A DNA stretch of 64,000 nt from positions 620,001 through 684,000 of the forward strand of contig NZ_FNLC01000001.1 of the NCBI RefSeq assembly GCF_900104065.1, given 5' to 3'. A model generated the notes under the pieces. It did not search any database. It was not told where the DNA came from and saw only the letters and a program-made list of their open reading frames with translations. Positions 18,901 to 26,900 of the stretch are shown here, one piece after another (positions within the stretch are counted from its first letter, which is position 1; each line of letters begins with the position of its first letter). Both the position numbers and the translations under genes were made by a program. The stretch comes from Natronobacterium texcoconense. Lineage in GTDB: Archaea; Halobacteriota; Halobacteria; Halobacteriales; Natrialbaceae.

Positions 18901-19560
18901 GGCTCGCGGACCGTCGGTACCGTCTTCCACGACGTCGCAGAAGAGGCGTTCTACCGCGAGTACGAGAGCCTCGAGGAGTGGCGCGAGGCGGCGACCCGGC
19001 AGCTGACCGCTCGAGGGCTGACCGACCACCGCGAGGACGTACTGGCCTGCGTCGATCGCTACTTCGAGGCCACAGCGGACGGTTTCGCTCGTCCAGTCGT
19101 CGACTGGGACCAACTCGCGGCCGAACTGCCGTTCTCGCTCGAGGATGCTGACGGCGTCACTGGAAACGTGATCGGCTACGTCGACTCGGTTCGTCGGACG
19201 CCCGACGGCGAACTCGTCGTACTCGACTACAAGGCGACCGCCGAGCGTGTCGAGCCGTCCGATGCCATCCAACTCGTGCTGTACGCCCGCGCCTGCGAAC
19301 AACGGTTCGACGAGCCCGTGTCCGCCGTCGGCTACGTCTACGTTGGCGAGGTCGACTCGAGTCCGCGGGTCGACCTGTTCGCTCCCGACTCCGACGAACT
19401 GCCGGAGTGGTCGTCGGTGCTCGAGACGCTCGCGGCCGTCGACGATCCGGGCTACCTCGAGACGACGCCGGGCGATCACTGTCGGTACTGTCCGCATCGG
19501 TCGCTTGGCTGTGGGCCGGACGAGTTCGAAAAGGAGCGGAAGCCGGTCAGAGAGACATGA
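15898..19560 (+). CDS. AddA-like helicase-nuclease (UvrD/RecB family)
   Basis: A 1,220-residue SF1A helicase fused to a RecB-type nuclease. Visible motifs: Q motif N18-Q19, Walker A AGAGTGKTT with K40, Walker B YCDEFQDTDETQ with D368-E369, motif III GDKDQAIYGWRG, motif V HQAKGLEFDTVLV and motif VI VALTRAENHL. The C-terminal nuclease has LVVLDYKAT (D1110, K1112) and a Fe-S cysteine set of C974 in HDTCRRKHY plus CRYCPHRSLGC near 1195-1205. It would unwind and degrade DNA ends for recombination, together with the two upstream products, as AddAB or RecBCD do in bacteria. The ATG overlaps the preceding stop by 8 bp. Its 3' end overlaps the convergent transporter gene by 14 bp. Confidence 0.93.
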   Translation: MGEPERESANDALEPRGNQDAVIESTAACTSVDAGAGTGKTTTMLMRIEHAIESGGVDPDDVLVLTFANEAAGSIRDAVADRLDPEIAASIDVYTYHSFCHRLVREYAYYLGYSPEFDVVTDRKRRRIVARLLAENDYGFAAATGDGSPAELTGAVDGFIQEMSQEDVSPGELQDALPDVRTLELLTEFVLWLDRRANEELSFDAEALRYFNTEDHLGTATESLVDYGKLIQYCREKIADSSAFGDGEVVRDVDRYLGVLQDCVTGTIETLTLDQRETKQLPRALFCNQIRREATDRIEQSPFGRLKHYVEFLRLARHYADVYADYHDALENQGALDFDELVRKATRLLEDEAIAPEITDRWEQVYCDEFQDTDETQFALLTELTDGPDRPSLFAIGDKDQAIYGWRGTDRRGLDRLESVYDDHDAVELGLNFRSRQEILDLTNRCEYGPQSSKTLREADRTPGEYGDYDDYERADGETGLESPPDHVVKIESAEIDRPMAEQVGTTVSRLLNGEAANVPRRRLEDVAIVVRTNRHAQAVAEALQSRRIPHEVSGSPGGDVSPGIRTVLSYLRILVDPDADAHLRRVLFYRYRLPESDLRVLQQQDGRLLDAVFDVESDRLDRSDRLERARDHLETLREYRRIYPLSGFLRRFREVTRLEWFLTNDERTEFERIERFVDAYDADSVLRTLSVDFLDALENTLEGSESERTRGTHSSDCVDVMTVHQAKGLEFDTVLVPFLSDEEWCVEADYAQRSRERLLAALLSDDVDSPLRSDLAAETVGEEWRVLHVALTRAENHLFLFGAEYDYEGEDAQLGVETADACLADAIEWSTAGRRMDLWTRLTESFETVRETYPETVADRTTELARSSGVTPGSITYYADYEDRQVEPLRTREAIETVHQLGRLLRDDALLPAADAASHANGRGEGLRIPGDRRLSTLTDDTVRFPVETLSDATELPVAIAHSYTAMETHDTCRRKHYLDHVVRAIDDPDARGEASAGDSGSRTVGTVFHDVAEEAFYREYESLEEWREAATRQLTARGLTDHREDVLACVDRYFEATADGFARPVVDWDQLAAELPFSLEDADGVTGNVIGYVDSVRRTPDGELVVLDYKATAERVEPSDAIQLVLYARACEQRFDEPVSAVGYVYVGEVDSSPRVDLFAPDSDELPEWSSVLETLAAVDDPGYLETTPGDHCRYCPHRSLGCGPDEFEKERKPVRET

Positions 19561-19963
19561 GGACGACCGCGAGCACGGCGAAGAAGATGCTCAATCCCTT
19601 TCGAGCCGTCACGTTTTCGTCGAACGCGACGATCCCGATGACGGAACTGACGGCGATAAAGAGGCCGTAGATCGGGACGACGACGCTGACGGGGCCGAGC
19701 TCGAGCGCGCGGTAGTACGCCAGGATGCCGATGGCGAGCAGAATTCCCCAGGCAAGAATGTACCGCGTTTTCGGATGCGAGAGGTACGTCGTCGGGGAAG
19801 TGCCCCGATAGACCAGAATTGCACCCAGCAGGACGAACATGATCGAGTTCGAGATGAAGACGGCCGTCGTACTGGGGATCGTCTCCATCGCGACCTTCAG
19901 CAGTGGTGCGACGAGGCTGTACGCGGCGAACGCCACGAGCGCGAACACGAGGTAGCGTCTCAT
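19547..19963 (-). CDS. EamA-type half-size transporter, subunit 2
   Basis: A 138-residue integral membrane protein with about four hydrophobic helices and the EamA-type segment LGPVSVVVPIYGLFIAVSS near residue 90. Full EamA transporters have two such units in one chain; here one unit is encoded alone and the upstream gene encodes a second, similar unit, so a heterodimer is likely, as in paired small multidrug resistance proteins. The ATG overlaps the upstream stop by four bases, giving translational coupling. The 3' end overlaps the end of the AddA-like gene by 14 bp. Substrate unknown. Confidence 0.88.
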   Translation of the reverse strand: MRRYLVFALVAFAAYSLVAPLLKVAMETIPSTTAVFISNSIMFVLLGAILVYRGTSPTTYLSHPKTRYILAWGILLAIGILAYYRALELGPVSVVVPIYGLFIAVSSVIGIVAFDENVTARKGLSIFFAVLAVVLMSL

Positions 19964-20382
19964 TCACCATCACCCGTGCTGAACCAGATTGCGAGCACTG
20001 CACAGCCGATGCCTGCTGCCCGCGTCGCGGTCAGCGATTCGTCGAGAAAGAGGATGCCGAGCACCGAACTCCCGACGATGAACATCCCGAAGATGGGGAC
20101 GACGATGCTTACCGGTCCCGCCTCGAGAGCGGCGGTGTAGGAGAGGATGCCGACCGTGAGGAAGACGCCGGCGACGTAGACGTAGACGGCCTCTCGCGTG
20201 AACGCGTAGCTGGGATCGGCAGTTCCCGTGGCCAGCATGACGCCCGTCGCGATGACGAGAAAGACCGCCGTCGCAAGAAAGAGTCCCGGCGTAGGTGGCA
20301 CCTCTCTCGTAACGATGCTCATCACTGGCGCAACAACCGCGTACGCGAGAAGTGCAACCAGTACCCACAGCAGATAGTCCAT
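19960..20382 (-). CDS. EamA-type half-size transporter, subunit 1
   Basis: A 140-residue membrane protein with about four helices and a segment AGPVSIVVPIFGMFIVGSS that is nearly the same as in its downstream partner, so the two are paralogues from a duplication. Together they have the size of one EamA/DMT permease. It is the first gene of the two-gene unit and is divergent from the Nudix gene. The ATG start (MDYLLWVLV) directly precedes the first helix. Confidence 0.88.
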   Translation of the reverse strand: MDYLLWVLVALLAYAVVAPVMSIVTREVPPTPGLFLATAVFLVIATGVMLATGTADPSYAFTREAVYVYVAGVFLTVGILSYTAALEAGPVSIVVPIFGMFIVGSSVLGILFLDESLTATRAAGIGCAVLAIWFSTGDGE

Positions 20383-20476
20383 ACGTCGGGACAGCCACTA
20401 CGTCGGCTTAACCGTTGATGCTCTCGCGCTCGCTTCCGATACGTGCGCTTATGTCGGTCGAACCGAACGATTCGGT

Positions 20477-21001
20477 ATGATCGAGGCGACGCTGTGTTTC
20501 CCGCTTCGGGGGCACGACGATGCGATCGACGGCGATACCACTGTCGACGTCCTCCTGATCGAGAAACGCCGCGGACTCGGCGAGGGCTGGTACAACGGTC
20601 CCGGCGGCAAACTCGAGGACGGCGAGACGCCCCGCGAGTGTGCGGTCCGCGAGACTCGCGAGGAGGTCGGCCTCGAGATTGATCCCGAGAGCCTCGAGAA
20701 GGCCGGCGAACTCACGTTCCTGCTGGACGGTGAGGTCCACATCGTCTGTCACGTCTACCGGACCGAGGAGTTCTCGGGGGAGCCGACGCCTTCGGAGGAA
20801 GCCCGGCCGGAATGGTTTGCAGTCGAGGACGTCCCCTACGACCAGATGTGGGAGGACGATCGGCTGTGGCTGCCAGGGGTTCTGGACGGAAAGACGGTCG
20901 TCGGCGAATTCTCGTTCGAGGGCGGTGAACCGCTGGACGAGGCCGAGTTTACCGGCCACGACCTCGAGTGGGACGTCGCGTTCGACTCCGCGGAGGAGTA
21001 G
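20477..21001 (+). CDS. Nudix hydrolase (8-oxo-dGTP diphosphatase-like)
   Basis: A 174-residue Nudix enzyme. The complete Nudix box runs from GGKLEDGE through RETREEVGL near residues 42-64 and supplies the metal-binding glutamates. The segment LEKRRGLGEGWYNGPGG-like region upstream resembles MutT/MTH1 proteins that clear oxidised dGTP; the alternative is another nucleoside diphosphate derivative. The C-terminal WLPGVLDGKTVVGEF segment also fits the MTH1-like group. The ATG directly follows an ACCGAA-CGA-TTCGGT inverted repeat (20462-20476). Convergent with the quinone oxidoreductase gene, with only three bases between. Confidence 0.92.
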   Translation: MIEATLCFPLRGHDDAIDGDTTVDVLLIEKRRGLGEGWYNGPGGKLEDGETPRECAVRETREEVGLEIDPESLEKAGELTFLLDGEVHIVCHVYRTEEFSGEPTPSEEARPEWFAVEDVPYDQMWEDDRLWLPGVLDGKTVVGEFSFEGGEPLDEAEFTGHDLEWDVAFDSAEE

Positions 21002-21004
21002 CAG

Positions 21005-21976
21005 TCAGGGCTTCAGGACGATTTTTCCGGAGCTCTTGCGATCCTCGATATACTGGTGGGCGTCGGCCGCGTCCTCGAGGTCGAACTCTTTCCCGAGAAT
21101 GACCTCGAGGTCGCCGCTGGTCAGCCCCTCGGTGAGTTCGGGAACGGCCTTCATGATCTTGCTCGGATCGTGGTAGGAGGCCTGCCCGAGGTGGAATCCC
21201 TTGACAGTCTTGTTCTCGAACAGCAGGCGCTGGTTCTCGGCCGAGGCGGGAACGCCGCTTGCAACGCCGAAGGTGACCATTCGGCCGAAGTGTTTCATGG
21301 CGTCGAGACTGCGGTCGAAGACGTCGTCGCCGACGCTCTCTAAGACGAGGTCGACGCCTTCGCCGTCGGTCTCGTCGTCGACGACTTCGCGGAAGTCCGT
21401 CTCGGTGTAGTTGATCGGATGATCACAGCCCAGGTCGGCCGCGAGCTCGAGTTTCTCCTCGGTGCTCGCGGTGCCGAACACTTCCGCGCCGGCGTTCGAG
21501 GCAAGCTGGACGGCGGCCGTCCCGACCCCTCCTGCAGCGGCCTGGATGAGGACGGTCTCGTCTTCCTCGAGTTCGCCCCACTCGAACAGACAGGAGTGGG
21601 CGGTGAGGAACTGGACGGGGAAGCCGGCGGCTTCCTCGAAGCTCATCCCGTCGGGGATGGGGAACAGCATCTGGGCGTTCGCGGTAGCGTACTCGGCGTA
21701 GCCACCGGTGTTGAGCATTGCGACGACGCGGTCGCCTTCGTCTAGGCCGACGCCGTCGCCGGTCGCGTCGATCGTTCCCGCAGCTTCCATGCCAGGGACG
21801 TAGGGTGCGTCTGGACCACCGGGATAATGACCGCGACGCTGCATCACGTCTGCAAAATTGATTCCTGCCGCTTCGACGTCGATTCGGACTTCGCCCGCGT
21901 CGGGTTCGGGTTTCTTGGCCTCGATTACCTCGAGACGATCGCTGTCGCCGTACTCCGTAACCTCGATAGCTCGCAT
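21005..21976 (-). CDS. NADPH:quinone oxidoreductase (zinc-free MDR superfamily)
   Basis: A 323-residue medium-chain dehydrogenase/reductase of the quinone oxidoreductase group, which reduces quinones or enone substrates with NADPH. It has the groES-like N-terminal domain with the family segment AAGINFADVMQRRGHYPG, the nucleotide-binding AAAGGVGTAAVQLA near residue 147, and a C-terminal DLEDAADAHQYIEDRKSSGKIVL. The zinc-binding cysteine set of alcohol dehydrogenases is missing, as expected for this branch. It is divergent from proS. Confidence 0.92.
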   Translation of the reverse strand: MRAIEVTEYGDSDRLEVIEAKKPEPDAGEVRIDVEAAGINFADVMQRRGHYPGGPDAPYVPGMEAAGTIDATGDGVGLDEGDRVVAMLNTGGYAEYATANAQMLFPIPDGMSFEEAAGFPVQFLTAHSCLFEWGELEEDETVLIQAAAGGVGTAAVQLASNAGAEVFGTASTEEKLELAADLGCDHPINYTETDFREVVDDETDGEGVDLVLESVGDDVFDRSLDAMKHFGRMVTFGVASGVPASAENQRLLFENKTVKGFHLGQASYHDPSKIMKAVPELTEGLTSGDLEVILGKEFDLEDAADAHQYIEDRKSSGKIVLKP

Positions 21977-22102
21977 AGGATTACAATGGTAACCAGTCCG
22001 TATAAATGTGTGAGAACAGGAAAAGGTCGGCCGGGCGTTTATCGCTCGCAGGCAGGGGAGTCGCCGAGTCGGGAGTTCCGTTCAGCGACGGCCTTCGCAC
22101 GA

Positions 22103-22108
22103 TTTAAG
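22103..22108 (+). promoter_or_regulatory. TATA-like box of proS
   Basis: TTTAAG lies about 28 bases ahead of the proS ATG at 22134, which fits a leaderless transcript. Confidence 0.5.
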
Positions 22109-22133
22109 ACCGCGCTGCCTGACTGTCGAACCA

Positions 22134-23621
22134 ATGAGCGACGAGAGCCAGGAACTCGGTATCACCGAGTCGAAATCGCACAAACCCGGCGAGTGGTACG
22201 CCGAAGTGGTCCAGAAGGCCGGAATCGCGGACTACGCGCCGATGGGCGGCTTCATCGTCACGAAGCCGCGCGGCTACGCACTGTGGGAATCCATTCAGGA
22301 TGCGCTCGACGGCTGGTTCAAGGAAACCGGCGTCGACAACGTCTACTTCCCGATGTTCATCCCAGAGAGTTTCCTCGAGCGCGAGAAGGACATCGTCGAA
22401 GGGTTCGACCCCGAGGTCGCGTGGGTCACCCAGGGCGGTCACGACGAACTCGAGGAGCGACTCGCAGTCCGTCCGACCAGCGAGTCCATCATCGCGCCCT
22501 TCATGGCCGACTGGACCCGCAGCCACCGCGACCTGCCCCTTCGCCTGAATCAGTGGTGTTCCGTGGTACGGTGGGAGGCGACCGAGACGAAGCCGTTCTT
22601 CCGCACGAAGGAGTTCATGTGGCAGGAGGGCCACACCGCCCACGCTACGGACGAGGGCGCGTGGGAAGAGGTCTGGACCCGACTCGACCAGTACGAACGC
22701 GTCTACGAGGACGTGCTCGCAATTCCGGTGCTGCGGGGCAAGAAGCCGGAACACGACAAGTTCCCCGGCGCGGACACCACGACCACGGTGGAGGCGCTGA
22801 TGCCCGACGGCAAGTCCGTCCAGGGTGCGACCAGCCACAACCTCGGTCAGAGCTTCGCCGAGGCGTTCGACATCACCTACGTCGACGAAGACGAGGAGGA
22901 GCAAACGGCCTACACTACCTCCTGGGGGCTGTCCTGGCGTGCACTCGGCGCGCTCATCATGACTCACTCCGACGACCAGGGGCTCGTGCTCCCGCCGACG
23001 GTCGCTCCCACCCAGGTCGTCATCGTCCCCATCTGGCAGGAAGACACCAAAGAGGACGTCCTCGAGTACTCCGAGAACATCGCCGACGACCTCGAGGAGG
23101 CCGGCTTCCGCGTCGAACTCGACGACCGCGACGAGCGCAACCCCGGCTTCAAGTTCAACGAACACGAGCTGAACGGCGTCCCCCTCCGTCTTGAGATCGG
23201 TCCCTACGAGGTCGAGGACGAGGAGGTCACGCTGGTCCACCGGCCGGACAACGAGGAGGCCGTCGAGGACCGCGACGGGATCGTCGACGCCGTCGACGAA
23301 CACCTCGAGACGATCTACGACAAACTCTACGAGGCCGCCGAGGAGAACTTAGAGGAGAACGTCCGAACGGCAGACAGCCCAGAGGAGATCATGGGGACGA
23401 TCGGCCAGCACGGTGGCTACGTGAAGGTACCGTGGTGTGGCGATCAGGCCTGTGAAGAGGCCATCAAGGAGAAGGTCGCGGCCGAAATCGTGATGCAGCC
23501 ACTCGAGGAGCAGGGCGGAACGACCGCCGGCGTCCCGAAGGCACCCGAAGAGGACGACGCGGAGTGTGCGGTCTGTGGCGACGCCGCGGACGAACTCGCG
23601 TACTTCGCGAAGAGCTACTGA
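22134..23621 (+). CDS. proS: Prolyl-tRNA synthetase, archaeal/eukaryotic type
   Basis: ProS charges tRNA-Pro with proline. The 495-residue protein is the short archaeal/eukaryotic type: class II motif 2 with RWEATETKPFFRTKEFMWQEG, the RPTSES segment, an anticodon-binding domain starting at APTQVVIVPIWQ, and a C-terminal zinc-binding domain with cysteines in WCGDQACEE and CAVCGDAADE, ending in the conserved aromatic KSY. It lacks the bacterial editing insertion. The start ATG (MSDESQELG) has a well-placed TATA-like box. It is monocistronic as far as can be seen. Confidence 0.97.
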   Translation: MSDESQELGITESKSHKPGEWYAEVVQKAGIADYAPMGGFIVTKPRGYALWESIQDALDGWFKETGVDNVYFPMFIPESFLEREKDIVEGFDPEVAWVTQGGHDELEERLAVRPTSESIIAPFMADWTRSHRDLPLRLNQWCSVVRWEATETKPFFRTKEFMWQEGHTAHATDEGAWEEVWTRLDQYERVYEDVLAIPVLRGKKPEHDKFPGADTTTTVEALMPDGKSVQGATSHNLGQSFAEAFDITYVDEDEEEQTAYTTSWGLSWRALGALIMTHSDDQGLVLPPTVAPTQVVIVPIWQEDTKEDVLEYSENIADDLEEAGFRVELDDRDERNPGFKFNEHELNGVPLRLEIGPYEVEDEEVTLVHRPDNEEAVEDRDGIVDAVDEHLETIYDKLYEAAEENLEENVRTADSPEEIMGTIGQHGGYVKVPWCGDQACEEAIKEKVAAEIVMQPLEEQGGTTAGVPKAPEEDDAECAVCGDAADELAYFAKSY

Positions 23622-23808
23622 GAATCCCCGCCGTTGAACGGGTTTCCCGACGTGTCCTCGCCGTCGAGTCCGTCATGCCTCTCGGAAGTCGTAGTTTCGA
23701 GTAACTGTCCACGATAGCAACCGGCCGATAATCCTGGGAGATCATCACTCTCATACCTAATCATTTAACCCAAGATTGCTTACCAGTGGCTGTTGACGTG
23801 GACATGTG

Positions 23809-23832
23809 GTGTTCACTTCGGTGGGTGAACAC
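23809..23832. repeat. Perfect inverted repeat upstream of gltB (possible operator)
   Basis: GTGTTCAC and GTGAACAC are exact reverse complements separated by eight bases. The symmetry suggests a dimeric regulator site or a hairpin terminating proS transcripts. The site lies about 150 bases ahead of gltB. Confidence 0.6.
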
Positions 23833-23955
23833 TACGTGCCTCTGACACCTTTTGACGCCGGTCCTCCAAAGCCGAGTCGACCGACCGTTCGGATATTATA
23901 CCTTATATTGCCTTCAATGCATATATAATACACTTAGCCATTATGGGTCATCCTC

Positions 23956-23960
23956 TTATA
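23956..23960 (+). promoter_or_regulatory. TATA-like box of gltB
   Basis: TTATA is centred about 25 bases ahead of the ATG at 23983. Other AT-rich TATA-like stretches at 23893-23930 could act as alternatives. Confidence 0.4.
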
Positions 23961-23982
23961 GAACGTCCAGCTACCGGTGTGT

Positions 23983-26900
23983 ATGTCACAGCCACACGGA
24001 GCGGCATCCACCGATCGAGCCCAGGGGCTCGCCGATCCCGGGGACGCCCGGTCGAACTGCGGCGTCGGCGTCGTCATGGATCTCGGCGGAGACCGAGGAC
24101 ACGACGTCGTCGCGGACGGACTCGAGTTGCTCGTCAACCTCGAGCATCGTGGCACGACCGGCGCGGAGAAAGATACGGGAGACGGCGCAGGAATTATGCT
24201 CCAGACGCCTCACGAGTTCTTCGCTGACGTTCTCGAGACCGATCTCCCCGACGTCTACGCGGTCGGTTCGATCTTCTTTCCGCAGGACGACGACGCACGC
24301 GAGGATCTCGTCTCTCTCTTCGAAGCGACGCTCACCGAGTACGATCTCGACGTGCTCGAGTGGCGCGACGTGCCGACGAACAACGACGACCTCGGGAAGA
24401 CGGCTGTCGACTCCGAACCGGACGTCCGGCAGGTCGTCGTCGCACCCGAAGACGACGTCTCGGGCACGGACTTCGATCGACGACTCTACGTCGCACGGCG
24501 TGCCCTCGAGAACGAAGTCGAGGACGCCGACGTCGACGGAACAGAGCGATTCTACGTCTGCTCGCTCGACTCGAAGACGATCGTCTACAAGGGACTGCTC
24601 AAGGGCGAGCAGGTCCCGACCTACTACCCCGACCTGACCGACGAGCGCATCGCGTCGAACTTCGTGATGGTCCACGAGCGGTTCTCGACGAACACGCTCG
24701 GGGCCTGGCACCTCGCTCACCCCCACCGGAACATCATCCACAACGGCGAGTTCAACACGATTCAGGGCAACGTCAACTGGATGCGCGCCCGCGAAACGGA
24801 TATCGAGAGCGACGTCCTGGAGGATCTCGAGGCGATCAAACCGATCATCGACGATCCCGACCAGTCCGACACGGCGAGCGTCGACAACGCGCTCGAACTC
24901 CTGATGCAGGACGGCCGCGACTTAGAGCACGCGCTGCGGATGCTCGTCCCCGAAGCCTGGCGCGGCGACGATCGGATGGACGAAGACCGCAAGGACTGGT
25001 ACGACTTCCACGCCTCGCTGGTCGAACCGTGGGACGGCCCCGCGCTGGTCGCGGCGACCGACGGCGAACGCGTCGGTGCCGTTCTGGACCGCAACGGGCT
25101 CCGACCCTGCCGGTACGACGTGACGACCGACGATCGGCTGATCGTGGCGAGCGAGGCCGGCGCGCTCGAGACCGATCCGGCGGACATCGAGGAACGCGGC
25201 CGTCTCCAGCCAGGCCAACTCTTTCTCGCCGACCCCGAAGAGGGACGGGTCATCCCCGACGAGGAAGTCTTCGACGAGCTAACCGACGACCGGTACGGCG
25301 AGTGGGTCGAACAGGAGCAGGTCCATCTGACCGACATCTGCACGACGGGGGACAACGCCCCGCGAAACGAAGTCGACGGCCTGCGAGAGAACCAGGCTGC
25401 CTTCGGCTACACGCACGACGAACTCGAGAACATGCTTGAGCCGATGCTCGAGAAGGGGAAAGACCCCGTCGGCTCGATGGGCGACGACACGCCGCTGTCC
25501 GTCCTGACCGAGTTCAACCGGCCGCTGTTTTCCTACTTCAGACAGTTGTTCGCACAGGTGACGAACCCGCCGCTTGACTACATCCGCGAGGAACTGGTTA
25601 CCTCGATGGAGTCCCGACTCGGGTTCCAGCGCAACCTGCTCGACGAGTCGCCGGAACACGCCCGGCAACTCGTCCTCGACTCGCCGATTCTCACCGACGC
25701 CGAACTCGAGTCGATCCGCGACTGTTCGGCAAACGGGATCACGGCGGCGACGGTCGATATCACGTACGAACCCGGGAGCGACGACCTCGGCACTGACCTC
25801 GAGAGTGCGATCGAACGTGTCCGCGAGGACGCCGTCTCCGCGATCGAGGACGGCCACGACGTCCTGATCCTCTCGGACCGCGAGGTCTCCGAGGATCGGG
25901 TGGCGATCCCGAGCCTGCTCGCGACCGGCGGCGTCCACCACGCGCTCGTCCGGAACGGCCTGCGCAACCACGTCGGTCTCGTCGTCGAGTCGGCCGAACC
26001 CCGGACCGTCCACCAGTTCGCGACGCTCGTCGGCTACGGTGCGGGTGCGGTCAACCCCTACCTCGCCTACGAGACGATCGGGGACCTCACCGCAGGCGCG
26101 GACGGCGCGGACACCGCGACGGCCATCGACGCCTACGTCGGCGCCGTCGAGGATGGCCTCCTGAAGATCATGGCCAAGATGGGCATCTCGACGGTCGAGA
26201 GCTACCAAGGTGCCCAGATCTTCGAGGCCGTCGGCCTCGACTCGAGCATCGTCGACGAGTACTTCACTGGGACCGAGAACCGCACCGAGGGGATCGGTCT
26301 CGCCGAGATCGAAGAAGACCTTCTCGAGCGCCACGAGACCGCGTTCGGAGACGACGACGGCGAAGACGAGATCGACCTCGAGCGCCACGGCGAGTTCGAA
26401 CACCGCTCGGATGGCGTCCACCACCAGTGGAACCCCGACACCGTCGGGACGCTCCAGCAGGCCGCCCGTGCGAACGACTACGAGCGATACCAGGAGTTCG
26501 CCGAGAAGATCAACGACCAGAACCGGAACCTCCAGACGCTCCGTGGGCTACTCGAGTTCGATTCCGATCGCGACCCGGTCCCGATCGACGAGGTCGAGCC
26601 AGTCACGGACGTCGTCGAGCGGTTCTCGACGGCGGCGATGAGCCTCGGCAGTCTCTCGCCGGAAGCCCACGAAAACAACTCGATTGCGATGAACCGAATC
26701 GGCGGCAAGAGCAACTCCGGCGAGGGCGGCGAACCGCCGGAACGGTTCGGCACCGAGAAGGAGTGCAACGTCAAGCAGGTCGCTTCGGGACGGTTCGGCG
26801 TCACCTCGACGTACCTCTCCTCGGCCGACGAACTCCAGATCAAGATGGCGCAGGGCTCGAAGCCCGGTGAAGGTGGCCACCTCCCCGGCGAGAAGGTAAA

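Larger units (their letters stand above)
23622..23982. other. Intergenic region upstream of gltB
   Basis: A 360-bp region with no gene. It contains a perfect inverted repeat (23809-23832) and becomes very AT-rich from 23891 to 23960, with several TATA-like stretches. It probably holds the gltB promoter and an operator. Confidence 0.6.

Noticed and set aside
22104-23303. 399-codon minus-strand frame opposite proS
   Set aside because: Shadow of proS; low-complexity Val/Leu/Asp pattern without motifs.
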